This document shows, in pieces, positions 16,828-24,651 of a stretch of DNA of 64,000 bases. The DNA comes from Vibrio parahaemolyticus (GTDB taxonomy: Bacteria; Pseudomonadota; Gammaproteobacteria; Enterobacterales; Vibrionaceae), in contig NZ_UHIL01000002.1 in NCBI RefSeq assembly GCF_900460535.1, forward strand, positions 1,054,001 through 1,118,000. Direction: 5' to 3'. Position 1 is the stretch's first letter, and each line of letters begins with the position of its first letter. The notes below the pieces were generated by a model that was given only the letters and a program-made list of their open reading frames with translations, searched no databases and was not told the DNA's origin. The position numbers were made by a program, and so were the translations under genes.

Positions 16828-16860
16828 AGCATATGCCAAAAATGTTATTGGCATATGCCA
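16828..16860. promoter_or_regulatory. Paired GCATATGC palindromes upstream of the UPF0251 operon
   Basis: AGCATATGCC (16828-16837) and TGGCATATGCCA (16849-16860) share the palindrome GCATATGC with 22 bases between equivalent positions, two helical turns. The second is a perfect 12-bp palindrome. They end 42 bases before the first gene, whose product has a helix-turn-helix, so autoregulation is the natural inference. Confidence 0.6.
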
Positions 16861-16902
16861 TAATTTGGGCGTAACGTAGCACAGTGTTTGAGAGGGACGA
16901 TA

Positions 16903-17193
16903 ATGGCAAGACCAAAAATAGAAAGAAGAATATGCGGCCGTGCAGCGCACCATTGTTTCAAGCCCAATGGCGTGCCATTCCATCAGTTGGAGCAAGTCGC
17001 CATATTGCCAGAAGAACTTGAAGCACTGCGCTTGGCTGATTTAGAGGGACTCAGCCAACAACAAGCCGCAGATCAAATGGGCATATCTAGACAAACTTTT
17101 GGCAACACAGTAAAAAGTGCGCGGTTCAAGGTCGCAAAAAGTTTAGTTGAAGGTCATGCATTAGTTTTTCCGAATGAGGAGTCAAACTTATGA
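16903..17193 (+). CDS. UPF0251/DUF134 helix-turn-helix protein
   Basis: This 96-residue protein belongs to UPF0251 (DUF134). It has the N-terminal MARPKIERRICG block with the Arg/Cys motif, a central ILPEELEALRLADLEGLSQQQAADQMGIS region, and SRQTFGNTVKSARFKVA forming a sigma-70 region 4-like helix-turn-helix. The family is often encoded beside NifX/NifB-like iron-molybdenum-cluster proteins and is thought to be regulatory, with a possible Cys-based metal site. The start has GAGGGA upstream. Its last four bases overlap the next gene (ATGA), so translation is probably coupled. Two palindromes upstream are candidate targets. Confidence 0.88.
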   Translation: MARPKIERRICGRAAHHCFKPNGVPFHQLEQVAILPEELEALRLADLEGLSQQQAADQMGISRQTFGNTVKSARFKVAKSLVEGHALVFPNEESNL

Positions 17194-17690
17194 TTTATGC
17201 TATTCCTAATGATGGTGAGCGGGTGGCAAACCATTTTGTCAAAGCGCCTTACATCGCTATTTATTCTGATACTGACGGAATGCTTAAAAACCTAGCAAAC
17301 ATCGCTGCAATGCCCCAAGCTGGCTGCAAAGCGAAGTCCCAGCTTATTCAATCTTTACAAGACTACAATGTAGAAGCTGTGCTGGTGCGCAACATCGGCG
17401 AGCGCGCATTAGAAAAGCTTTTGCACAGTGGCAAACAAGTGTTCAGACTTTCAACGCGCAGCTCATTGGAAGATGTACTTGCCGTTCCGAGAGAGCCACT
17501 GACAGACGCATCGCAAGGTCGTCCATCAACCAATCATCAGAAAAAAGGTGGGTGCGGATCATGTGGCTGCGGCGGTAAAAAAGCCAAACCTTCGTTGCTA
17601 GCACGTCCTAAACAGGCTGCTGCATTATTCGCCGCAAAATCGAGCCCAGCTATACTTAGCGTAAAGGCGTCGATTAAAAAGGCAGGTTAG
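17190..17690 (+). CDS. NifX/NifB-like iron-molybdenum cluster-binding protein
   Basis: This 166-residue protein has the dinitrogenase iron-molybdenum cofactor domain (residues about 1-100), an RNase H-like small fold with IPNDGERVANHFVKAP, MPQAGCKAK and AVLVRNIGERALEKL. The C-terminus is unusual: a Cys/Gly-rich GGCGSCGCGG block (Cys122, 125, 127) followed by a basic, Ala/Lys-rich tail of about 35 residues. No nitrogenase genes are present, so a role in binding, storing or delivering a metal cluster for another enzyme is inferred. GAGGAG lies eight bases before the ATG. It is the middle gene of a three-gene operon. Confidence 0.85.
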   Translation: MIYAIPNDGERVANHFVKAPYIAIYSDTDGMLKNLANIAAMPQAGCKAKSQLIQSLQDYNVEAVLVRNIGERALEKLLHSGKQVFRLSTRSSLEDVLAVPREPLTDASQGRPSTNHQKKGGCGSCGCGGKKAKPSLLARPKQAAALFAAKSSPAILSVKASIKKAG

Positions 17691-17691
17691 T

Positions 17692-17901
17692 ATGGTTTGG
17701 TTGTTTACCTTTCTTGGTTTTCTCGCGATTATTTTGTTGATGTCACTTGGGGTTATCTTTCATAACAAGCGTATTCAAGGAAGTTGCGGCGGTTTAAACA
17801 ACGTCGGTGTCGACAAAGTATGCAACTGCGAAACCACATGCGCAGAGCCTGAGCGTCACTTGTATCAAATCTCAGAGCCTAACTCATCACCTGAGCGCTA
17901 A
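17692..17901 (+). CDS. NqrM-like (DUF539) small membrane protein
   Basis: This 69-residue protein has one transmembrane helix (residues about 3-24) followed by the NqrM pattern: GSCGGL, then KVCNCETTC. The four Cys are at 32, 44, 46 and 50. NqrM of V. cholerae is needed to mature the sodium-pumping NADH:quinone reductase, probably by delivering iron for its Cys-ligated centre. The canonical gene lies at the end of the nqr operon; this copy instead follows a NifX-like cluster protein with only one base between the genes, so it is probably a paralogue for another iron-requiring membrane target or a back-up. It overlaps the convergent kinase gene by 23 bases. Confidence 0.78.
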   Translation: MVWLFTFLGFLAIILLMSLGVIFHNKRIQGSCGGLNNVGVDKVCNCETTCAEPERHLYQISEPNSSPER

Positions 17902-18691
17902 GGCTTTTGGCCCATTGCGGCAAGGTTTGTCGAAACCAGTCCAAATATTTGCTGGTCTGCGGATTTTTTCTGGAGACCAGTATGTTGACTACCTCGACGA
18001 CGATCCACGCTTTTGCTAATCCGATATCGCGCGCCAATTCTGTTGTTTCACCTTTCTCGGCGCACTTTATATACCTGCCTGCCACCTTCAAGTAATCATC
18101 AAATGTGCCCATGCCTTCGATGAGCGGCGCTAAATCTATCGCGACATGCCCTGTAGAAAAGCGCTCCCAGTCGAACAGCACTAGCTCGCCATTTTCGCGC
18201 TGTCCCCAGTTTCCAGCATTCGAGTCTCCGGAGATCAAGTTCTGTCCATCGAAAAGGTGCGCCGATCGTTGTTGGAGGTTGTGGAAGAACTGTTTTGTCT
18301 CTGAGCCCAGTTCAAGTGTAGCGAGTGCTTGTTGAGTCGCTTGTGGTGTCCACTGGTGGCGGTGATAAATACCATCTGATGTTGGTGGAAGTTGGTGCAG
18401 TTTGACGAGTTGTTCAATGACTCGATCATCTTCAAGTAAGAATGCTTGCTCGACTGCGTGGGGAACGTATTCAATGTGCAGAACGTTTTTCTGGTCGTCG
18501 AATTGAATCAAGCGCGGTACGTGTATTCCAAGCGCGTTAAACTGTTCGGCATAGCGTTGATAAAACGCCACTTCTATTTGAGTAGGGTTACGTTTTTCTA
18601 TTACTTGGACTCCATCTTTTTCGATGAGAAAAACTTTGGCACTGCCCATTTGGTTGAGTTCTTGTTGCGACACCGGACTTCCTGTCTTCAT
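17879..18691 (-). CDS. Aminoglycoside/choline phosphotransferase-fold kinase
   Basis: This 270-residue protein has the APH/choline-kinase fold. The N-lobe carries AKVFLIEKDGVQVIEKRN with the nucleotide-binding Lys. The catalytic loop reads LISGDSNAGNWG in place of HGDxxxxN (His is replaced by Ser before Gly-Asp, while Asp and the second Asn remain). The metal-binding Asp is in LFDWERF, matching the usual IDWE. Members phosphorylate sugars, amines, homoserine, thiamine or antibiotics, so the substrate is unknown. An upstream start is open, but the chosen ATG matches the domain start and has GGTGAG upstream. It is monocistronic and its 3' end overlaps the NqrM-like gene. Confidence 0.8.
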   Translation of the reverse strand: MKTGSPVSQQELNQMGSAKVFLIEKDGVQVIEKRNPTQIEVAFYQRYAEQFNALGIHVPRLIQFDDQKNVLHIEYVPHAVEQAFLLEDDRVIEQLVKLHQLPPTSDGIYHRHQWTPQATQQALATLELGSETKQFFHNLQQRSAHLFDGQNLISGDSNAGNWGQRENGELVLFDWERFSTGHVAIDLAPLIEGMGTFDDYLKVAGRYIKCAEKGETTELARDIGLAKAWIVVEVVNILVSRKNPQTSKYLDWFRQTLPQWAKSLSAQVMS

Positions 18692-18878
18692 GTAGAGAAA
18701 TCTCACCTTAATCGCTGTACTCACGTTTGCCAATAGCCACGACAAAGTGCCTCAAAAATATTAAATGCAACTGTTTAAATATGATTTTGTCGTTGGTGTC
18801 TAAATTTTACACAGTTACGCCTGTACTCCGATAAATTCGTTCTACGCTTACTATTCGTCTTAATAAAGGAGAACCAAA

Positions 18879-19073
18879 ATGGCTGTAATGAAGCAGGATA
18901 TTCCAAATCGTGTAACGGTTTACCATGACAATATCGACCAAGAACAAGAGCTGAAAAATGCGATGCTGCCAGAGAAACCGCGCTACTTTAACGGTGCTCC
19001 GACTTACAAAGCGAACAGCATCGAAGAGTTTGAAAGCAAAATCAGTCAGATAGGTTTGTCTCTCGATAAATAA
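18879..19073 (+). CDS. Small conserved-looking protein of 64 residues
   Basis: I do not recognise the family. The protein is soluble, charged and has no signal peptide, with a proline-containing middle (LPEKPRYFNGAPTYKAN) and a predicted amphipathic C-terminal helix (IEEFESKISQIGLSL). It has an excellent ribosome site (AAGGAG, seven bases before ATG) and its own strong terminator, so it is very probably translated. It stands alone between the kinase gene (divergent) and the EF-G paralogue (convergent). Confidence 0.7.
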   Translation: MAVMKQDIPNRVTVYHDNIDQEQELKNAMLPEKPRYFNGAPTYKANSIEEFESKISQIGLSLDK

Positions 19074-19089
19074 TTTTTCTTTTACCTAA

Positions 19090-19118
19090 AAGCGCCCTCA
19101 AAATGAGGGCGCTTTTTT
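19090..19118. terminator. Bidirectional intrinsic terminator
   Basis: AAGCGCCCTCA and TGAGGGCGCTT form an 11-bp stem around AAA, followed by T-rich sequence. It ends the 64-residue gene and probably also the EF-G paralogue transcript from the other strand. Confidence 0.9.
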
Positions 19119-19148
19119 ATTTATATGATTGATTTGAATCGTAAGGAA

Positions 19149-21173
19149 TTAACCTTGTTGTGTACTGCCTTGGCAGACTTGTTTCTGCACTGCTGGTGGC
19201 GCGGGCTCGTAATGGCTTAAGGTCATACTAAAGCTGCCTTCACCACCAGTGATGGAGCGTAATCGACGAGCGTAATCTTGCAGCTCGTTTACTGGTGACT
19301 TGGCTCTGAGTAAGGTGAAGCTACTGTCGATTGGCTCGGTGCCTTCGATCAAGCCTCGGTTTCCAGATAAATCTCCAGAAACATCGCCAACGTTCGCGGT
19401 TGGGATGTGCAGTTCCATCTGGACAATGGGTTCTAGCACAATAGGATCGGCGTTGTTAATCGCATCTAAAAAGGCTTTCTTACCTGCGATGACAAACGCT
19501 ATTTCTTTCGAATCGACGGAGTGATATTTACCGTCATAAACGGTGACTTCCACATCCTTAATTGGGTTGCCAGAAATCGCGCCTTCCTCTAACGCTTGCA
19601 AAATACCTTTTTCAACAGCAGGAATGAGCGCGGTTGGAATGGCGCCACCCACCACTTTGTTGATGAACTTAAATCCGGCACCACGTTCGAGTGGACGAAC
19701 CTTCAATTGCACTTCACCAAATTGGCCTGCACCGCCACTTTGTTTTTTGTGTCGATAATGCCCTTCGGCAGGTTTGGTGATGGTTTCAAAGTATTCAACG
19801 CTTGGTTGGCAGGTTTCGACGTCCAGTTTGTACACGTTCGCCATCTTTTCTAATGCGACTTTGAGGTGAAACTCCCCTTGGCCGCTGATGATGGTTTCGT
19901 TGGTGCGAGCGCGATGTTCGATGCGCAGCGAAGGATCTTCACTGGCAATTTTATTCAGCACATCTCCTAATTTTTGCTCATCTCCACGCTTAAGAGGCTT
20001 CAAGCACAAAGAATACATGGAGTCAGGAAGGTCCAACGTTTTGAGTTGAACACCATCTTCTTCGTGAGAGTCATGAACGATTGAATCGAATTCGAGATCA
20101 TCCACTTTGGCTAAAACGCAGAAGTCGCCTGCTAGCGCGCGAGGGATCTCGGTTCTATCTTTGCCCTGCAGTTGATATAAGTGCCCAACTTTAAATGCCT
20201 TGTTGCTTTCGCCAATATAAAGCTGGCTGCCTGCATTGATTTCACCCTGATACACACGTAAGTAGGCAAGTTTACCCATGTATGGGTCGACGCTGACTTT
20301 GTACACGTGTGCGACGGTGTGTTCTAAGGTTTCGCAATTTACTTTGATTTTTTTGCCGTTCTTTTCCAGTAGAGGAGGGTTACCCTCGTTTGGCATGGGC
20401 ATGATCTCCGCCAAGGTGCGCAGCAGCAGCTCGACGCCCGCACCGGTTTGTGCTGAGACAAAACAGACCGGAATCACATGTCCAGTTCTCAGTGCTTCTT
20501 CAAATGGATCATGCAGTTGCTCTGCGGTGAGTTCGGAGCCTTGTTCCAGATACAGTTCCATCAGTTCTTCATCGACTTCGATAACTTGGTCAATTAAGGT
20601 CTCATGAGCTTCATCTACCGTTGCAAGTAAGGTTTCTCGTCCCAATTCTGGTTCGAAATAACAGTCAACTACAGATCCCCCGTCAGCCGAAGGTAAGTTG
20701 ATCGGCAAGCAGTGGTCCCCAAAATGCTCAACGATGTTCTCCATCAATCTCTCTAACTGATTACCGTGGTTATCGAGCTTATTGATGATGATCATCTGAC
20801 ATTTTTGCTGCTCTTTTGCAAAGGTGAATAAGCGATCGGAAGTTTGGTTTAGTGGTGTTTGAGGGTCGATGACAAGGGCGGATGTTTCAACGGCAGGAAA
20901 AACGCTGATCGTACGGCCAAGTAACTCGTTTTGTCCCGGAGTGTCGATGATATTGAGCCGGTGTTTATTCCAGCGCAGTGCGACTGGCGTTGCTTCAATA
21001 CTGTGTTGATATTGGATGGATTGAGGGTCGAAGTCGGTAACGGTATCGCCTTTTTCTACGCTGCCTAAATGGTGCGTGGCATCGCAGGTGAAGAGCAGTT
21101 TTTCTATCAGCGTGGTTTTACCGGTCCCGGTTTGGCCGACAAAAGCGATATTGCGTATTTTGTTGATAGGCAT
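19149..21173 (-). CDS. Elongation factor G paralogue (EF-G-like GTPase)
   Basis: This 674-residue translational GTPase has all five EF-G domains. G1 is GQTGTGKT, G3 DTPGQ, G4 NKLD, and domain IV includes YRHKKQSGGAGQFGEVQLK; it ends with the domain V/C-terminal extension. The G1 loop has Gln-Thr-Gly in place of the His-Ile-Asp of housekeeping EF-G (GHIDAGKT), marking it as the EF-G-like (EF-G2 or FusA2-type) branch, members of which are often not essential or act in special conditions. The start has AAGGAGG four bases upstream. The 5' region contains two hairpins that may control expression. It is monocistronic. The specific step it serves is unknown. Confidence 0.88.
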   Translation of the reverse strand: MPINKIRNIAFVGQTGTGKTTLIEKLLFTCDATHHLGSVEKGDTVTDFDPQSIQYQHSIEATPVALRWNKHRLNIIDTPGQNELLGRTISVFPAVETSALVIDPQTPLNQTSDRLFTFAKEQQKCQMIIINKLDNHGNQLERLMENIVEHFGDHCLPINLPSADGGSVVDCYFEPELGRETLLATVDEAHETLIDQVIEVDEELMELYLEQGSELTAEQLHDPFEEALRTGHVIPVCFVSAQTGAGVELLLRTLAEIMPMPNEGNPPLLEKNGKKIKVNCETLEHTVAHVYKVSVDPYMGKLAYLRVYQGEINAGSQLYIGESNKAFKVGHLYQLQGKDRTEIPRALAGDFCVLAKVDDLEFDSIVHDSHEEDGVQLKTLDLPDSMYSLCLKPLKRGDEQKLGDVLNKIASEDPSLRIEHRARTNETIISGQGEFHLKVALEKMANVYKLDVETCQPSVEYFETITKPAEGHYRHKKQSGGAGQFGEVQLKVRPLERGAGFKFINKVVGGAIPTALIPAVEKGILQALEEGAISGNPIKDVEVTVYDGKYHSVDSKEIAFVIAGKKAFLDAINNADPIVLEPIVQMELHIPTANVGDVSGDLSGNRGLIEGTEPIDSSFTLLRAKSPVNELQDYARRLRSITGGEGSFSMTLSHYEPAPPAVQKQVCQGSTQQG

Positions 21174-21220
21174 AGAGCCTCCTTGCAAGATGGCATGAAA
21201 AACCTACGAATTGCTAGGAA

Positions 21221-21275
21221 GTGGGTTGCTATAGAAACCCACGCACTGCATTGGAGTAGGGCGGGATTACCGCCT
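21221..21275 (-). promoter_or_regulatory. Structured 5' leader of the EF-G paralogue
   Basis: Read on the minus strand, the leader holds two hairpins: AGGCGG...CCGCCCT and GTGGGTT...AACCCAC, 48 to 102 bases before the ATG. No known riboswitch is recognised. It may be a regulatory leader or a protein/ribosome-binding site. Confidence 0.35.
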
Positions 21276-21466
21276 ATTCGTCTTCCATGTCATTTTCCGG
21301 ATGACTCGATGCATAAGACCACCTTCTTGGACTACTGTAATCTTAGCATGCCGTAATAACCGTATAATTTATGTGACTTATTTCATGGTGGGGCTGATTG
21401 TTTTTTAATCGAGATCATAAACTCAGAGGTTCTGACTTTTCGATAAAAACCTCGGGATTGTTTAGG

Positions 21467-22459
21467 CTACTTGGAAAGAACGATTTCGCCGTCGCTATAA
21501 ACTAAGCTAGGCGTTACATCTTGTCCGAGCAACACCGGGCCATCAAGATCGACAACGCTTGCCTGAGCAGCAATGGGTAACGCAGCACGCATCGCCAGCG
21601 AAGTCCCCAACATACAACCGGACATGAGGCTAAAACCGAGTTTTTTTGCATCGTCGGCCAGCAATAATGCTTCACTGAGCCCGCCTGTTTTATCTAGCTT
21701 AATATTCACCATCTCGTATTTTCCAAGCAGTTGATGCAATTGCTCTCTGGTGTGACAACTTTCATCGGCGCAAAGTGGAATGGGGTGCGGAATGCTGGCG
21801 AGTACGTCGTCGCAGTCTTGTGGCAACGGTTGCTCGATCATGGTGATATTAAACGGTTCGAGTTGAGCAAATACCGTCGCGAGGTCGAGGCTTTGCCATG
21901 CTTCATTCGCATCTAAAACAATTTGCGCGTGCGGCGCGGCATCGCGTACTGCTGCAACGCGCTCAATCACGTTTTCACCATCCAGTTTTACCTTTAGCAG
22001 TTTTGCGCCTTGGCTAAGGTAAGCTTGCGCCTGTTTGGCCATCGCTTGCGGCGTGTCGATAGAAACCGTCATCGCCGTCACAATCGCCTCGGGTAACGTA
22101 AAGAGGTCGTGAACCTGCTGCTTGTGGCTCAAAAGCGCGTGAAGATGCCAAAGGGCGCAATCCAATGCATTTCTTGCCGCTCCTGCGGGCAATAACGATT
22201 GAAGCTGGCTTTTGAGAGCCATCACATCAGCTTCGCCTTTGGCGTACAAACTTTGCAGTTCATGCGCGGCGTGAGAAATCGCCTTAATTACCGATTCAAC
22301 CGATTCACCATAACGTGGGTATGGTGTGCATTCTCCTTGGGCGATCATGTCTCGATGTTCAATTGTCACGCGGACTACGTGGCACTCTGTCCGACTGCCG
22401 CGAGATATGCGAAATGGTGTCGCCATGGCAATCGTGACAGGTTCTACATGAATTTTCAT
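21467..22459 (-). CDS. ycjG: Dipeptide epimerase (L-Ala-D/L-Glu epimerase type)
   Basis: This 330-residue enolase-superfamily enzyme shows the full active-site set: Lys-x-Lys in LLKVKLD, Asp in LDANEAW, Glu in MIEQPLPQD, Asp in CADES, and the second-base Lys in NIKLDKTGG. In the family this arrangement catalyses 1,1-proton transfer, racemising the C-terminal residue of dipeptides such as L-Ala-D-Glu from murein. It follows a DUF1611/DgcN gene by 50 bases on the same strand, with a LysR regulator before that, so a D-glutamate or murein-peptide recovery pathway is inferred. Dipeptide specificity cannot be read exactly. The symbol reflects family, not proven orthology. Confidence 0.85.
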   Translation of the reverse strand: MKIHVEPVTIAMATPFRISRGSRTECHVVRVTIEHRDMIAQGECTPYPRYGESVESVIKAISHAAHELQSLYAKGEADVMALKSQLQSLLPAGAARNALDCALWHLHALLSHKQQVHDLFTLPEAIVTAMTVSIDTPQAMAKQAQAYLSQGAKLLKVKLDGENVIERVAAVRDAAPHAQIVLDANEAWQSLDLATVFAQLEPFNITMIEQPLPQDCDDVLASIPHPIPLCADESCHTREQLHQLLGKYEMVNIKLDKTGGLSEALLLADDAKKLGFSLMSGCMLGTSLAMRAALPIAAQASVVDLDGPVLLGQDVTPSLVYSDGEIVLSK

Positions 22460-22470
22460 CTCACTAGTTT

Positions 22471-22520
22471 TCCCTAAACCGCAGTTATTTTCTAAACCGT
22501 AAATGTTTCCTAAATCGTAA
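22471..22520. repeat. Three degenerate 18-bp repeats between dgcN-like and epimerase genes
   Basis: The core CTAAACCG occurs at 22474-22481 and 22492-22499 and as CTAAATCG at 22510-22517, an exact 18-base period. The last unit contains the stop codon of the DUF1611 gene, so the array looks like a decayed tandem triplication of its 3' end. Confidence 0.75.
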
Positions 22521-23514
22521 GGATCTTATCTGCAACCGCATCAACGCCAAAACGCACAGGGTCGGTGACGGGCACCTGATATTTGTCGCTCCAATCCTGG
22601 CATAACTGGGCAGCATCTTCTTCGCTGATCGCCGAAGTGTTTAAGCAAATACCCACTAATTGAGCTTTTGGATTTGTTAGGCGAGCAGCGGCCAGATTTG
22701 CTTCTATCGTTTGTTCAATGGTTGGCAAGCTCGCATGTGGTAAGTTGCGGATGTGCGGGCGACCAATCTCATGGCACAGTACCAGAGCGTCCGCTTGTGC
22801 GCCGTGAAGTAAGCCCAAACTTACGCCAGCAAACGAAGGGTTAAATAACGAACCTTGCCCTTCGATGATGTCCCAATCGTGGTCAGTGAAGTCGGGGCTG
22901 ATCGTTTCTACTGCGCCGGAGATAAAATCGGCAACTACGGCATCAATTGAAATGCCACTGCCTGCGATGAGAATTCCAGTTTGACCCGTTGCTTTGAACT
23001 CTGCGCGACAGTTTTTACGCTTTAATGTGTGTTCAATGGCGAGGGCAGAGTACATTTTGCCAACGGAGCAATCTGTTCCTACAGTAAGTACTCGCTTGCC
23101 TGCGCGAGCTTTGCCATTGCCGACCTTGAGCGGGGCATCATAATGGCGAACATCATACAGTTTGGTTAATCCGCGTTGTTCTAGATCGGCAAGAGGAGCA
23201 AATTCCGCCAAACGTTGGTGCATGCCCGATGCAATTTCAAATCCCATTTCTGCTGCTTCAAGTAAGGTTGCTTGCCAAGCTTCGGGAATGACTCCCCCCG
23301 GGTTTGCTGTGCCAAGGACCAGCGTTTTTGCTCCTTGCTGCTGCGCTTGTTGTAGTGTCATGTCGGTTAAACCAAGCGATACGGTTTCTGGCGTCAGGCG
23401 GATTTGGCCAAGACAAATCTCAGGTCGCCATTGGTAAATGCCACGCGCGGTTTTTGCTGCGAGTGGATCGGTTACATCGCCAAGAAAGAGTAGGTAAGGT
23501 TGAGCAATTTGCAT
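22510..23514 (-). CDS. dgcN: DUF1611 protein, DgcN-like (D-glutamate N-acetyltransferase family)
   Basis: This 334-residue protein has the DUF1611 fold. The N-terminal domain (FLGDVTDPLAAKTARGI, then R-PE-x-C-x-GQ) is followed by a P-loop-like domain with VGTDCSVGKMYSA, GQTGILIAG, WDIIEGQGSLFNP and LCHEIGR. Characterised members (DgcN of marine bacteria) acetylate D-glutamate to start its breakdown. The usual partner dehydrogenase DgcA is not adjacent; a dipeptide epimerase is. The start chosen has AAGGGA six bases upstream; an ATG six codons earlier contains that ribosome site. It lies between a LysR gene and the epimerase on one strand, probably as an operon. Confidence 0.82.
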   Translation of the reverse strand: MQIAQPYLLFLGDVTDPLAAKTARGIYQWRPEICLGQIRLTPETVSLGLTDMTLQQAQQQGAKTLVLGTANPGGVIPEAWQATLLEAAEMGFEIASGMHQRLAEFAPLADLEQRGLTKLYDVRHYDAPLKVGNGKARAGKRVLTVGTDCSVGKMYSALAIEHTLKRKNCRAEFKATGQTGILIAGSGISIDAVVADFISGAVETISPDFTDHDWDIIEGQGSLFNPSFAGVSLGLLHGAQADALVLCHEIGRPHIRNLPHASLPTIEQTIEANLAAARLTNPKAQLVGICLNTSAISEEDAAQLCQDWSDKYQVPVTDPVRFGVDAVADKILTI

Positions 23515-23615
23515 GATGGTTCCCTTCGTCATCGTTATTGCTCATTAATGTAGCCAGACTGATTTAGGAAACCGAATGCTTATTTGTTAGGCAGGTATAA
23601 CTTCAAGTTATACCT

Positions 23616-24497
23616 TTAAACCATCTGTTGTTTTAGGGCGGTGATAAATTGCTTTGTCGCAATGGATTGAGGCGTGTGCTCTGCGAATAAAATAGAGACA
23701 GAGAAGGACATGTTTGGCTCCAAAGCATGCACGGAGGCGGCATTATCTTGGCGATATTGTTTTGCAGTCCATGGGTCTACAATGGCGAACCCTGCTTGGT
23801 GTTTCACCAGTTCAGCCGCCGCGGAGTAGCTGCGTACAGTGATGGCATGTTGATAATGCTCGTCACGCGCCGATAAGGTTTGATGCAGCAATAAGCCCAG
23901 AGGATCTCGGCTATCTAAACCGATAATAGGTAAATCGTGACTGATGAGTTCTTCTAAAATGACGGTTTTTTCTTCGAGTATCACTGCGCTTTTAGGGGCG
24001 ATTAGCGCCAAGTTTTCTTTCAATAACACGTGCCCCATGATCGCTGGTGGTGTTTCTTCACCAAAAGCGATAGCGACATCCAATTCATGTTTCAGTAATC
24101 CTGAGCACAGCTCATCGCGATTGGCCGTTAAGAGCTCAAAGGAGATGCCGTGCTCTTTCGACAACAACGCGACAGTCGGCGCTAACAAGTGCGCGGCCAA
24201 AACAGGCGGGGCACCGACTCGTAAATGTTGAGCTCCCTGTTTGACTTTGTTGGTCAGAGAGCGAAATTGTCCGAGTTGTTGATAGACTTTTTCTGCCTCT
24301 GGCAATAAGGCTTTGGCTTCTTGAGTGGGAACGAGGCGACCTTTTACGCGTTCAAATAAAGCGAAGCCCAGTTGTTGCTCTGTATGGGCGAGAACTCGAG
24401 TGACATTGGGCTGGGAAACGTGCAGTAAGCGAGCCGCGCCAGACACCGTTCCTGCTTGCATAATGGCGTAAAAGACTTCCAATTGTCTTAAGTTCAC
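23616..24497 (-). CDS. LysR-family regulator (probable regulator of the DgcN/epimerase genes)
   Basis: This 293-residue LysR-type protein has the winged helix at residues about 1-60 (GTVSGAARLLHVSQPNVTRVL-type region, shorter form VSQPNVTRV) and a C-terminal effector-binding domain. The GTG start has GAGGG eight bases upstream. It is on the same strand and 101 bases before the DgcN-like gene; LysR regulators named DgcR accompany dgcN in some marine bacteria, so the same role is likely here. The ligand, perhaps D-glutamate, is inferred from context only. Confidence 0.85.
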   Translation of the reverse strand: MNLRQLEVFYAIMQAGTVSGAARLLHVSQPNVTRVLAHTEQQLGFALFERVKGRLVPTQEAKALLPEAEKVYQQLGQFRSLTNKVKQGAQHLRVGAPPVLAAHLLAPTVALLSKEHGISFELLTANRDELCSGLLKHELDVAIAFGEETPPAIMGHVLLKENLALIAPKSAVILEEKTVILEELISHDLPIIGLDSRDPLGLLLHQTLSARDEHYQHAITVRSYSAAAELVKHQAGFAIVDPWTAKQYRQDNAASVHALEPNMSFSVSILFAEHTPQSIATKQFITALKQQMV

Positions 24498-24651
24498 GGC
24501 GATTTCCCTCTGCTCATATTGGTCACCTCAGAATACCTAACCTTGCTGATGAGCGATAGAGGCAAAAGTGCTGGCGTAAAAAATAGGAAGAGGATGTTGG
24601 TTGCCTTCTTATCTCGCTTTTTCAATTTCTCAACTTCTCAATTTCTATGCT

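Noticed and set aside
16849..16880. Sigma-54 promoter before the UPF0251 gene (TTGGCA start)
   Set aside because: There is no GC element at the required -12 spacing; TTGGCA is part of the palindrome.
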